This document shows positions 24,972 through 32,431 of a stretch of 36,370 nt of DNA, piece by piece. This stretch comes from UBA6921 sp031363085 (GTDB lineage Bacteria > Pseudomonadota > Gammaproteobacteria > SG8-11): contig JANLTU010000017.1 of NCBI GenBank assembly GCA_031363085.1, positions 1 to 36,370 on the forward strand, given 5' to 3'. The position numbers were made by a program, and so were the translations under genes. Every line of letters starts with the position of its first letter. Positions within the stretch are counted from its first letter, which is position 1. Under the pieces are notes generated by a model. The model saw only the letters and a list, made by a program, of their open reading frames with translations. It was not told where the DNA came from and made no database searches.

Positions 24972-25646
24972 ATGATGATCGCACTGCCTGCTGTGCTCAA
25001 CCCGTCGCAGTTGCAACGCGTTTGCAACCTGTTGCGTAGCGCTCCCTTTGTCGACGGCAAGCTTTCTGCGGGTAACGCTGCGTCACGCGTTAAAAATAAT
25101 CAGGAAGTCGCGCGCGACGCAGCGGAGCTTGATATTTTAAACGATGTCGTGATGAATTCTCTGGTGCGGCATCCGGTCTATCGAGCGGCGGCGCTGCCGT
25201 TACGCGTTGCCACACCTTACTATGCGCGCTACATGCCGGGCATGACTTACGGCGAACACGTTGATGATCCGATCATGGGTGCCGATGGCATGCCGTACCG
25301 CTGCGACATGGCCATTACGCTGTTTCTAAGCAATATCGGCGACTACGACGGCGGTGAACTGGCCGTGCGTACTTCGTTCGGAACGCAACTGGCGAAGCTG
25401 CCGGCCGGCGATGCCATTTTGTATCCCGCCTCCAGCCTGCACCACGTTACCCCGGTTACGCGCGGCGAACGCCTAGTTGCAGTGACGTGGCTGCAGAGCG
25501 CGGTGCGCGATCCGGCACAACGCGAGCTGCTATACGAACTTCATCTTGCACGCGAAAAATTATTGCAGGCGGCACCGGATGCAGTGGAAACCGCACAAGT
25601 TAATCGCAGCTATGTCAACTTGGTACGCATGTGGAGCGACGTATAA
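24972..25646 (+). CDS. PKHD-type Fe(II)/2-oxoglutarate hydroxylase (PiuC/YbiX-like)
   Basis: The 224-residue protein has the normal length of the PKHD-type hydroxylase family often linked to iron uptake. It carries the metal-binding HxD motif in YGEHVDDP, the distal histidine in LHHVTPVTRGERLVAVTWLQS with the arginine for 2-oxoglutarate, and the family stretch DYDGGELAVRTSFG. The C-terminal YVNLVRMW is also typical. The substrate is unknown. No TonB receptor or other iron gene is adjacent, so its role here is open. The start is one of two adjacent ATG codons, with a weak GAGAC upstream. Confidence 0.9.
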   Translation: MMIALPAVLNPSQLQRVCNLLRSAPFVDGKLSAGNAASRVKNNQEVARDAAELDILNDVVMNSLVRHPVYRAAALPLRVATPYYARYMPGMTYGEHVDDPIMGADGMPYRCDMAITLFLSNIGDYDGGELAVRTSFGTQLAKLPAGDAILYPASSLHHVTPVTRGERLVAVTWLQSAVRDPAQRELLYELHLAREKLLQAAPDAVETAQVNRSYVNLVRMWSDV

Positions 25647-25669
25647 ATTTTTACCATTCAACAAATGCA

Positions 25670-25698
25670 TTGAGTGTCATGAATCTACTCCGTAGAAT
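25670..25698 (+). promoter_or_regulatory. Putative sigma-70 promoter of minCDE
   Basis: TTGAGT (25670-25675) and TAGAAT (25693-25698) are separated by exactly 17 bases. The -10 matches the consensus at five of six positions. It lies about 64 bases before the minC start. Confidence 0.65.
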
Positions 25699-25761
25699 GT
25701 CTCGCGTGTAAGCAGGGGGCCTCACACAACCGTATCATTCACTTGAACAGGAATGATCAGC

Positions 25762-26589
25762 ATGCCGCGATCAGACGCCACGGACACGCAGGACTTATTT
25801 CCTGCCGAACCTCGCACGCATGAATCCGCAATTGAGCTGAAAGGTTCGGTCTTCACGCTTTCGGTGTTGCGTATTCATTCCAACGAGCTGGATATCATTG
25901 AAGCCCAGCTTGTTAAACGCCTCACCAAAAACCCGCAATTTTTCGTAAACGCCCCGATTGTTGTCGACCTGGAGTCAGTACGCGACATTCCGGCGGCGCT
26001 GGATTTTCACCGCTTTGTAGTGTTACTGCGCGCTCGACAGTTGTTTCCGGTCGGCGTGCAAAATGGATCGCCCTTGCAACACGAAGCGGCTATGGCCGCC
26101 GGGCTTGCGGTCCTGAAGGGCCGCTCGATGAAAGAGCCACCGAATGTCGCCCCGCTGGTAACGTCACCACATGGCGCCTCGATAGAATCAGCGACGACCG
26201 AAAGCGCCGATGCCGACAACATCGCGTCCTCGGAAGCCGTAGTGGGCAAACACGCACCGCATACCAAAATTGTTCAGCAGGCGGTGCGCTCGGGTCAGCG
26301 CATGATGGCGCGCCACGGTGACTTGATCGTGCTTGCCGCCGTCAATGCGGGCGCAGAAATTATCGCGCAGGGCAATATTCACGTCTACGCACCGCTGCGT
26401 GGGCGTGCCCTGGCGGGGGTTTCCGGCGACGCGCAGGCGCGCATTTTCTGCCACCAATTCGAAGCCGAGCTGGTCGCCATCGCGGGCAACTATCGGGTGT
26501 TCGACAACGGCCCGCCGAAAGAGCTGCGCGGCAAGGCGGTGCAGGTGTTTCTCGACGGCGAACAACTTATTGTGGCACCGCTCGATTAG
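25762..26589 (+). CDS. minC: Septum site-determining protein MinC
   Basis: MinC inhibits FtsZ polymerisation away from midcell when recruited by MinD. I choose the ATG at 25762 (275 aa), because AGGA lies nine bases before it but touches the alternative ATG at 25753. The N-terminal FtsZ-binding domain spans about 15-115 (VVDLESVRDIPAALDF). A long, Ser/Thr/Ala-rich linker follows to about 165. The C-terminal beta-helix has VRSGQRMMARHGDLIVLAAV and GNYRVFDNGPPKELRGKAVQ. It is the first gene of minCDE. Confidence 0.94.
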   Translation: MPRSDATDTQDLFPAEPRTHESAIELKGSVFTLSVLRIHSNELDIIEAQLVKRLTKNPQFFVNAPIVVDLESVRDIPAALDFHRFVVLLRARQLFPVGVQNGSPLQHEAAMAAGLAVLKGRSMKEPPNVAPLVTSPHGASIESATTESADADNIASSEAVVGKHAPHTKIVQQAVRSGQRMMARHGDLIVLAAVNAGAEIIAQGNIHVYAPLRGRALAGVSGDAQARIFCHQFEAELVAIAGNYRVFDNGPPKELRGKAVQVFLDGEQLIVAPLD

Positions 26590-26636
26590 TGTAATATCCG
26601 CATCAACATCGTGTATCAAAGAGGAGGGTTTCGCCC

Positions 26637-27446
26637 TTGGCAACAATCATCGTCGTCACCTCCGGTAAAGGCGGCGTTGGCAAAACCACCACCAGCGCCA
26701 GCGTCTCCACCGGTCTTGCAAAGCGTGGTTTTAAAACCGCAGTAATCGACTTCGATGTTGGACTCAGAAATCTCGACCTTGTCATGGGCTGCGAGCGACG
26801 CGTCGTTTACGACTTCGTCAACGTCATCCAAAATGAAGCGCTGCTCAAGCAAGCGCTGATTCGCGACAAACATTGCGACAATCTTTTTATTCTCCCGGCC
26901 TCACAAACTCGCGACAAGGAAGCGCTCAGCAAAGAAGGCGTGGGGCGCGTGCTTGACGAATTGCGTGACAGCTTCGATTACATCGTGTGCGACTCGCCGG
27001 CGGGCATCGAACAAGGCGCGTTGATGGCGCTGTACTTCGCCGACGAAGCCTTCGTGGTGACCAATCCGGAAGTCTCTTCGGTGCGCGACTCGGATCGTAT
27101 CCTGGGCATCTTGCAGGCACGCTCGAAGCGCGCCGAAACCGGCAGCACACCGATCAAGGAGCATCTGTTGGTTACGCGTTATTCGCCACGCCGCGTCGAA
27201 GCCGGCGAAATGCTCAGCCTCAAAGATGTGCAGGATTTACTGGGCATTCCGCTGATCGGCGTCATCCCGGAATCCGAAGTCGTGTTGCAAGCATCCAACT
27301 CGGGTGTGCCGGTGATCCATTTTGAAAAAAGTCCCAGTGGGCAGGCGTATGAAGATGTGGTTGCACGCTTCCTTGGCGAATCACGCCCAATGCGCTTCCT
27401 TGAGCCGGAGAGAAAAAGTTTTCTACAACGCCTGTTCGGAACCTAA
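26637..27446 (+). CDS. minD: Septum site-determining ATPase MinD
   Basis: MinD is the membrane-cycling ATPase that positions MinC. The start is a TTG preceded by GAGGAGG; it gives the expected MATIIVVTSGKGGVGKTTT start, and no ATG fits. The deviant Walker A motif KGGVGKTT, the FDVGLRNLDLVMGCE stretch and YIVCDSPAGIE are present. The last residues (RKSFLQRLFGT) form the amphipathic membrane-targeting helix. Total 269 residues, normal length. It lies 47 bases after minC and three bases before minE. Confidence 0.97.
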   Translation: MATIIVVTSGKGGVGKTTTSASVSTGLAKRGFKTAVIDFDVGLRNLDLVMGCERRVVYDFVNVIQNEALLKQALIRDKHCDNLFILPASQTRDKEALSKEGVGRVLDELRDSFDYIVCDSPAGIEQGALMALYFADEAFVVTNPEVSSVRDSDRILGILQARSKRAETGSTPIKEHLLVTRYSPRRVEAGEMLSLKDVQDLLGIPLIGVIPESEVVLQASNSGVPVIHFEKSPSGQAYEDVVARFLGESRPMRFLEPERKSFLQRLFGT

Positions 27447-27449
27447 ACC

Positions 27450-27746
27450 ATGAACCTTCTCGACTATTTCTTGAGCAAACGCAAAAAATCGGCGGTCGTT
27501 GCCAAGGAACGCTTGCAGATCATTCTGGCGCGGGAGCGCGTTGATCGCAGTGGCCCGGATTATTTACCGGCACTCAAACGCGAAATTCTGGAAGTCGTTG
27601 CAAAGTACGTCGCGATTGATATTGATCAAGTGCAGGTGCATTTACAACGCGAAGGCAATTGCGAGATTTTGGAACTCAATATTTCGTTGCCCGAACCGCC
27701 GCCTGCGGCAACCAAACCGTCGATGGGTCACTCCGCGACAAATTAG
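27450..27746 (+). CDS. minE: Cell division topological specificity factor MinE
   Basis: MinE stimulates MinD ATPase and drives pole-to-pole oscillation. The protein is 98 residues, slightly long because of a Pro-rich tail. It begins with the membrane-sensing MNLLDYFLSKRKKSA and contains the MinD-binding stretch AKERLQIILARER, then the C-terminal dimerisation domain with YLPALKREILEVVAKYV. It follows minD almost directly and ends the operon. Confidence 0.96.
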   Translation: MNLLDYFLSKRKKSAVVAKERLQIILARERVDRSGPDYLPALKREILEVVAKYVAIDIDQVQVHLQREGNCEILELNISLPEPPPAATKPSMGHSATN

Positions 27747-27757
27747 TTTTTGCACGG

Positions 27758-27792
27758 GCGCTGCGTGCTGGGGTCAGGCACCAGCGCGTTTT
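27758..27792 (+). terminator. Probable terminator of minCDE
   Basis: GCGCTG-CGTG pairs with CAC-CAGCGC around a short loop and is followed by GTTTTAT. It starts 12 bases after the minE stop. Confidence 0.6.
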
Positions 27793-27908
27793 ATAGCAGG
27801 CTACGTTGGTCGTCTTTGAAAATCGACAACAAGCGCAAACCAATCGTAGCGGTAAAGCTATAGTCGCCTCGTTCTGAGCTGAAATGATGGAAAGGCTGTA
27901 CAACGAAG

Positions 27909-28340
27909 TTAACCATCAAGTGGATTGCGCCACACGAGATTTGGAAAGCGCGCAAAATCGTGATCGCTACTACACAAAACCGCGCCGTGCTCAATCGCCA
28001 ATGCCGCGAGGTGCGCATCGGGAACGTAGTTTGCTGGTGATCGTGTGGATACCAGTAGGGAGTGCAGAATCTCCCAATGCCGCTCCGTTGGGTGAACGAT
28101 CTGTGTCATCGGGCGCTGTAGCCAACCTTCAACATGATCGGTTGCTTCGGTGATATCCAGAGGCTTGGCTATGACACGCGGGTTCGTGGTGATGCGTAAA
28201 AAAGCGAGCAACGTTGTCCACGGCAACCCAACCGGGGCAGGTTGTGACAAGGCATCTTCCCACCACGGTTTGGCCACAGCATGAAATCGCGAAGTATTGT
28301 CATAGGCGTACAACAGCAAATTGACATCGACCAGAATCAT
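27909..28340 (-). CDS. VapC-type PIN-domain toxin
   Basis: The 143-residue protein is a PIN-domain ribonuclease of the toxin kind. It starts with MILVDVNLLLYAYD, giving the first acidic residue (Asp5) and Asn7. It has LPWTTLLAFLRITTNP in the middle, DAHLAALAIEHGA, and SSDHDFARFPNLVW with further active-site aspartates. Such toxins cleave tRNA or rRNA until neutralised by the antitoxin. The start overlaps the stop of the antitoxin gene (ATGA). The catalytic residues look intact, so the toxin should be functional. Confidence 0.88.
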   Translation of the reverse strand: MILVDVNLLLYAYDNTSRFHAVAKPWWEDALSQPAPVGLPWTTLLAFLRITTNPRVIAKPLDITEATDHVEGWLQRPMTQIVHPTERHWEILHSLLVSTRSPANYVPDAHLAALAIEHGAVLCSSDHDFARFPNLVWRNPLDG

Positions 28341-28588
28341 CGGAAGGCGGGACCTTCCGCCTGTTCCAACAAGCTGGCAGTATCATCGTAAGAAAATCCC
28401 GGCTTCACACCGAGTGCGCGCGCCTTAACCCGAAACGGTTTCAGCGGTGTATCGGACATCTGGCGATGAGCGGCTAAGCCCAGCCGCAACGTCTCATTGA
28501 CCACGGCCTTAAACGACTTTCCCGTTTTGCGGATTTGCTCTTTTAGCTTCTTAGCAATGTCATCGTCCAACGTGAATGTGGTGCGCAT
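28337..28588 (-). CDS. VapB-like antitoxin, ribbon-helix-helix type
   Basis: The 83-residue product starts at the ATG at 28588, with GGAG seven bases upstream; a TTG just before is in frame but unlikely. Residues 1-40 look like a ribbon-helix-helix DNA-binding domain (MRTTFTLDDDIAKKLKEQIR, then KSFKAVVNETLRLGL). The C-terminal half, with KPGFSYDD and a short acidic helix, should wrap the toxin. It overlaps the toxin start in ATGA, so the pair is translationally coupled. It probably represses its own operon through the dyads just upstream. Confidence 0.85.
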   Translation of the reverse strand: MRTTFTLDDDIAKKLKEQIRKTGKSFKAVVNETLRLGLAAHRQMSDTPLKPFRVKARALGVKPGFSYDDTASLLEQAEGPAFR

Positions 28589-28606
28589 CAAGATTCTCCG
28601 ATTGAT

Positions 28607-28641
28607 ACATCAAGATGTTAAAAGATTAGCATCATGATGCT
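28607..28641. promoter_or_regulatory. Probable operator of the vapBC-type operon
   Basis: Two dyads precede the antitoxin start: ACATC-AA-GATGT (28607-28618) and the perfect palindrome AGCATCATGATGCT (28628-28641). The unit CATCAAGAT of the first also occurs over the start codon (28586-28594). Ribbon-helix-helix antitoxins bind such repeats. The binding is inferred. Confidence 0.45.
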
Positions 28642-28778
28642 CAATGCGGCAAGCAGCGGATTTGAAACCACTGGAGCTGCACCTGCGGTACAGCCACACT
28701 GGGCGCGCAACGTGAACGCTGTCCGTGATGTGGGCGAAAAAATGAATTGGTTATGACACTGTGGTATTAGGGTTTCTT

Positions 28779-28798
28779 GCTGGGTTTACCAACCCAGC
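28779..28798. repeat. Short palindromic repeat at the truncated end of the reverse transcriptase gene
   Basis: GCTGGGTT-TACC-AACCCAGC is a perfect 8-bp stem. On the minus strand the surroundings read GTAGGCTGGGTTGGTAAACC, resembling the widespread TAGG-TGGGTT-type palindromic repeats found in many proteobacterial genomes, as I recall them. It overlaps the last codons and stop of the reverse transcriptase ORF. It probably marks the junction where the gene lost its 3' part. Confidence 0.5.
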
Positions 28799-29430
28799 CT
28801 ACCGGGCTCAGGCTTGTTTGTGGAGAATGTTAGGTCGTCTGCGTATCGCGTGTACGAACAGCCGTTACGCGAGGCCAATCGGACGAGATGAATGTCAAGC
28901 ACGTGCCCAATCAAGTTAGAGATGACCGGTGAGCACGGGCTTCCCTGCGGTAGTGCGTTTTGGTGACAAGCGATTTGCGCAAGGACTGTCGCAACATCCG
29001 CATGAAGCTCAAAGTTTTTATCCTTCATTAAAAAGCCGCGAACACGACCGAAGTTGATGCTGCCAAAGAAATCCGTCAAATCAACATTGAATACATAGTT
29101 GCGATTTCGATGCTCCTTCGCGTTCGTGATAATTGAACATTTTCGCTTGAAACCATGCAAAATCTTGTCGTGCTGACTGCTGTCTTTATTGATCTCCTCT
29201 ACGCAGTTTTGAAGGAGATTGGACAGCCGTTGCTGAAGTAACTTTAAGCCAGACAATGGTGCGCAGATTTGCTGTGTGCCGCCATGTCGCTTTGGGATGT
29301 CGAATTGTCTGTACTTTTTGTCGTTGGGCTGAATGTATAGGATGAAGGAAAGCATGTGTGGCTTAAAGCCCAAAAGGGCAGCGACCTCGTGAAGAATCTT
29401 CGACGACTTCAGTATGTCTAGTTGCTTCAT
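28786..29430 (-). CDS. Retron-type reverse transcriptase, 3'-truncated
   Basis: The 214-residue product is a reverse transcriptase cut short. Motif 1 is visible in DIPKRHGGTQQICAPLSGLK (44-63). HGFKRKCSIITNA (92-104) follows, then NVDLTDFFGSI with catalytic Asp117, LPQGSPCSPVISNLI (160-174), and the catalytic box YTRYADDLTFST with YADD at 196-199. After STNK the frame gives PEPGRLGW and stops; the remaining palm strands and the thumb are missing. Normal retron enzymes are 300 or more residues. No continuation is found in other frames downstream. A 133-nt msr-msd-like locus lies 20 bases upstream. The enzyme is probably inactive as encoded. Missing 3' sequence could also have held a fused or adjacent effector. 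Confidence 0.85.
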   Translation of the reverse strand: MKQLDILKSSKILHEVAALLGFKPHMLSFILYIQPNDKKYRQFDIPKRHGGTQQICAPLSGLKLLQQRLSNLLQNCVEEINKDSSQHDKILHGFKRKCSIITNAKEHRNRNYVFNVDLTDFFGSINFGRVRGFLMKDKNFELHADVATVLAQIACHQNALPQGSPCSPVISNLIGHVLDIHLVRLASRNGCSYTRYADDLTFSTNKPEPGRLGW

Positions 29431-29449
29431 TCAATGTCCGAGAGAAAGT

Positions 29450-29582
29450 GGACCTACAGACACTCTTACGCGAGTGCACGCTGACGCATAAATCGCGTGA
29501 TACGGAAGACTGATACAGAGCAATGCCTGTACCGTTTGTTTCACAAGCCACGAAACGTGGCAAAAGATCTGTCTGTAGGTCC
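29450..29582 (-). ncRNA. Retron msr-msd RNA locus (putative)
   Basis: The locus is closed by perfect 12-bp inverted repeats, GGACCTACAGAC at 29450-29461 and its inverse at 29571-29582, in the place of retron a1 and a2. Read on the minus strand, a1 is followed by a hairpin GCCACG-TTT-CGTGGC (29547-29561) with the TTT loop typical of msr stems. Next come GGTACAG/CTGTATC (29512-29533), CACGC/GCGTG (29477-29499), and CACTC/GAGTG (29461-29476), then a2. The reverse transcriptase start lies 20 bases beyond. Order and size fit a retron: a1-msr-msd-a2-RT. The fold and branching G are not verified. Confidence 0.75.
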
Positions 29583-29588
29583 GTCTGA

Positions 29589-29594
29589 ATTTTA
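29589..29594 (-). promoter_or_regulatory. Putative -10 box of the retron transcript
   Basis: TAAAAT on the minus strand matches the sigma-70 -10 consensus at five positions. It would place the transcript start about seven bases on, at the first base of the a1 repeat (29582). No good -35 is seen. Confidence 0.4.
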
Positions 29595-29866
29595 GCATGC
29601 CCCGGTAGCGTCGCGTTTCCTGTTGCGTTTGGTGCTCCGCACAATGTGTCGACGGGGGATCGGAGTAGATGTGGGTAGACTCGTTGGAATGTCAGCTTTC
29701 GGGCACTCAAGTTGGCGCACCGCATGTCGGCCCAGGGTCGACAGCACGCCTTCGCGCAAACGTAAACGTATTGGAAGCCGCAGCGCACTATCACTACATT
29801 ACCGATGGCGGACAATATGGCTTGTTGTTGTTCCCAACGAATTTAATGTCAGTCAGCCCTGCTGGT

Positions 29867-31072
29867 TCAGTACAGTGGCACTTCAAAACCCAGCTCTTTC
29901 TGCGCACCAAACCACCCAGCGCGTTGCACTTTGATTTGCACTTTGTCGCCAGCGTTTTTGTCCAGCAGCGCAATCTTGAGATCCGCCATCTGCATCAGCG
30001 GCTGGCCATCAATACTTAACAAGCGGTCGCCTTTTTTAAGGCCGGCAATGATGGCCGGGCTGTTGTCGGCAAATCCATTGATACTCAACTGGCCGAGCTT
30101 GCTGGTGTCAAGAACCACGCCCATGCGCACCTCCTTGGGCAGGCTCAGCGGCGCGGGCAGTAATATGTAATCCGCAATCTGATTGTCGTATTGCTTGATC
30201 GAGTCGTTCAACACTACCACGTTGGGTGCATCGATGCGCCGCGCAAGCCGGCTGGGGATGCCAAAGCGATACACCATATGGCCGCCGCCGGCGAGAATCA
30301 CCATGCGCGCCTTCGGGTGCTGTTGCAGATACGTGGCTGCAGTTTGCGCCATGGCCTCATCGCGCGACAGTTGCACTTCGATGAAACGCTCAAAGTCGGC
30401 GGAGTCGGGATGCATGGCAAAAATGCTCTGCAACATTTCGCGGTAGTCGTTATTGGAACGGTCGATCTCTTTGGGCAGTTGCACGGTTTCGCCCGCGCTC
30501 AGGTTGGCCATGTCGTTGCGGGCGATTTTCTTGCGCAACTCTTCCGACAAGTCCAGCGCCAGCAGCGGAATACCCTTCTCCTTGGCGTAACGAATGATCG
30601 GGCGGTAGTTGCGGTAGTCGACGCGCCAGCGCTGGAAATATTCTGATTTGCGCAAGAATTCTTTCTCGTCAATCTTGCCGGCGATGTAATCGTCCAACGC
30701 CGGCTGAAACGGGAGTTGAAAAAACTCCATGCCGATGGCCAGTTCATGACTGTTTTCGTAGGTGCGGCGAATGATGTCGAGCTGATTGAGGTGGTGGTCG
30801 AGTCGATCATGTGTCTCGCCGACAAAAATCACGCGTTTTTCGAGCAGCTTGGGCATGAGCTGATCGAGCGGCTGAATCGCACTTAAATCCAGTACGTTCG
30901 GTGATTCGAGCGGGTCGTCGGGTTTGTACTCCGGTGCCTCGGAATAGCCGAAGCTACTATTCATACTCATGCGTTTATGCGGACTCACCGCCGTGGTTTG
31001 ACAGGCGCTTAACCAAGCGCCGCAGCAGATTGCCAGCACGCCGATGGTGGTCGAGCGATGGATGTTGTTCAT
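29867..31072 (-). CDS. ChaN-like lipoprotein with C-terminal PDZ domain
   Basis: The 401-residue protein has a lipoprotein signal with lipobox LSAC (Cys about residue 24). A ChaN/Tiki-type domain spans about 65-300, with VGETHDRLDHH near residue 85, GMEFF, and AGGGHMVYRFG toward its end. ChaN family members are heme-binding or protease-like (Tiki/TraB superfamily) folds with this glutamate/GxxH arrangement. A PDZ-like domain occupies about 315-395 (NGFADNSPAIIAGLKKGDRL). It is the last gene of a leftward operon and follows the small lipoprotein gene after four bases. A role in envelope heme, metal or peptide handling is plausible but open. Confidence 0.82.
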   Translation of the reverse strand: MNNIHRSTTIGVLAICCGAWLSACQTTAVSPHKRMSMNSSFGYSEAPEYKPDDPLESPNVLDLSAIQPLDQLMPKLLEKRVIFVGETHDRLDHHLNQLDIIRRTYENSHELAIGMEFFQLPFQPALDDYIAGKIDEKEFLRKSEYFQRWRVDYRNYRPIIRYAKEKGIPLLALDLSEELRKKIARNDMANLSAGETVQLPKEIDRSNNDYREMLQSIFAMHPDSADFERFIEVQLSRDEAMAQTAATYLQQHPKARMVILAGGGHMVYRFGIPSRLARRIDAPNVVVLNDSIKQYDNQIADYILLPAPLSLPKEVRMGVVLDTSKLGQLSINGFADNSPAIIAGLKKGDRLLSIDGQPLMQMADLKIALLDKNAGDKVQIKVQRAGWFGAQKELGFEVPLY

Positions 31073-31076
31073 GTGT

Positions 31077-31505
31077 TTAAATTCCCTTGGCTTTGATCTG
31101 ATGACCGAATACTTTAACGGGCTGCTCGCCGCTCACATGAATAAAGAATGTAATCGTTTCCCAGGCTTTTTCGTTCGCGTACACCACGCTGTATTCGTAA
31201 ATAAAAAACGTACCGGTATAGCGCACGTCCACTTGTTTGCGGCGCAGGTCGAAACTCTTAATCTCACCGAGTTTTTGCTGGATCGCTTGCAAATGCGCCT
31301 TCCACTCTTCACGCGGACGCCCGTTAAAAAAATCCGGCGAGTAATAATCCAGCGCATGTTCAAAATCCTTGGCCTTGAGCGCCGAGTAAAACTCTATGCC
31401 GAGCTTCTCTACCGCAGCGTCGCTGGGTGCCTCATTGGTGCACGCGCTGAGGATCAAGATGCCGAGCGCCGCCAACATGGCGAACCCGCTACGTATTAAA
31501 TGCAT
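31077..31505 (-). CDS. Small lipoprotein, NTF2/DUF4019-like
   Basis: The 142-residue product has AGGAG before its ATG and a lipoprotein signal ending LSAC (Cys about residue 22). The mature part has an alpha+beta pattern like small NTF2-like (cystatin-like) envelope proteins: an FYSALKAKDFEHALDYYSPD helix region, then strands with VRYTGTFFIYEYSVVY and ETITFFIHV. No catalytic residues can be named. It lies between two ChaN-family genes and is probably co-expressed with them as an accessory envelope protein. Confidence 0.7.
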   Translation of the reverse strand: MHLIRSGFAMLAALGILILSACTNEAPSDAAVEKLGIEFYSALKAKDFEHALDYYSPDFFNGRPREEWKAHLQAIQQKLGEIKSFDLRRKQVDVRYTGTFFIYEYSVVYANEKAWETITFFIHVSGEQPVKVFGHQIKAKGI

Positions 31506-31519
31506 GGTGGTACTCCTGG

Positions 31520-32431
31520 TTACGGCGTGGGCTCGGCGGTGATGTCAACACCAAACACCGCATCGGCAAAATTCTTGTTGAGTTGTGCGCAATCAAAATG
31601 CGCGTCCCATGGCACCAGCACGGCAACGTCGGTAACGTTTAGCTGCGTCAATTGGTCCGGCACACCGTAGCGATTCACAATATGCCCGCTACCCATAATA
31701 CCAATCACCAAGGGCGGGTTCGCCGCCAGTGCCACCTTCGCCAAACCGTCGGCCATCGCGCGGTCCCACAGTAACTGGCCTTGCACGAAGCGCAAAAACT
31801 TTTCGCCGTCGGGTGGCGACGTGGCATCGGCGCCGGCAGGTGTTTGCGGATTATGACCCAAGAAACTCGTGGCAAGAAATCGCAAGTATTCTTTGCTGGC
31901 AGGCGCGGGCGTGGTGACACCTTCGCGCTCGTTCTGCGCTATGGCTTCCCAACCCACGTTGGTGACGCGCTTGAACAATTCCCGCTCCACATTTAACGCG
32001 TAGAGCGGAATGCGTTGCATACGCGCGAGATGAAACAGCGGCAGGTAATACTGGATGTCGAACGACCAGATGGCATCCCAATCCAGTTGCGTGATCAATT
32101 CATCTTCGCGCAGTTGGCCCTGGGTCCAGCGATCCAACACCGGTTGTAAGCGGCGCGGCACCATTTCCAAACCCAGTGCAATCTTCGGCCGCAGCGCCGC
32201 CAACGCCGCCACCGTGTGCAATTGCCAACGATGATGCTCGGCATTGTCATGATGCTCGCCCAACAACACGACCCGTCGCTTGGAAACGCGCCGCAGGGTT
32301 TCTTCCACCGACACCGAGTGTTGCATCGCGGGCTGAAAATATCGGCCCGGAGTGACGCACAGCTCTTGGGCGTGCGCAATCGCCGTCGCGAGCAACAGCG
32401 CTAAGCCGGGGATAACGTAGTTCATGTTCAT
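31520..32431 (-). CDS. ChaN-like periplasmic protein
   Basis: The 303-residue protein starts at 32431, where ATG overlaps the stop of the aldehyde dehydrogenase (TGATG). A TTG one codon earlier is less likely. A signal peptide of about 22 residues ends AHA|Q, so the protein is soluble in the periplasm. The ChaN/Tiki signature is clear: LLGEHHDNAEHH near residue 57, GLEMVPRRLQPVLD, and a C-terminal GIMGSGHIVNRYGVP. It is a paralogue of the ChaN-PDZ lipoprotein two genes downstream but lacks the PDZ domain. Both keep the glutamate and histidine motifs, suggesting that both are active or bind a metal or heme. Confidence 0.82.
   Translation of the reverse strand: MNMNYVIPGLALLLATAIAHAQELCVTPGRYFQPAMQHSVSVEETLRRVSKRRVVLLGEHHDNAEHHRWQLHTVAALAALRPKIALGLEMVPRRLQPVLDRWTQGQLREDELITQLDWDAIWSFDIQYYLPLFHLARMQRIPLYALNVERELFKRVTNVGWEAIAQNEREGVTTPAPASKEYLRFLATSFLGHNPQTPAGADATSPPDGEKFLRFVQGQLLWDRAMADGLAKVALAANPPLVIGIMGSGHIVNRYGVPDQLTQLNVTDVAVLVPWDAHFDCAQLNKNFADAVFGVDITAEPTP

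Noticed and set aside
29363..29815. 150-codon minus-strand frame overlapping the retron RNA and the start of the reverse transcriptase
   Set aside because: It runs through the msr-msd hairpins in another frame, is Cys/Arg/Thr-rich without domain features, and has no ribosome-binding site.
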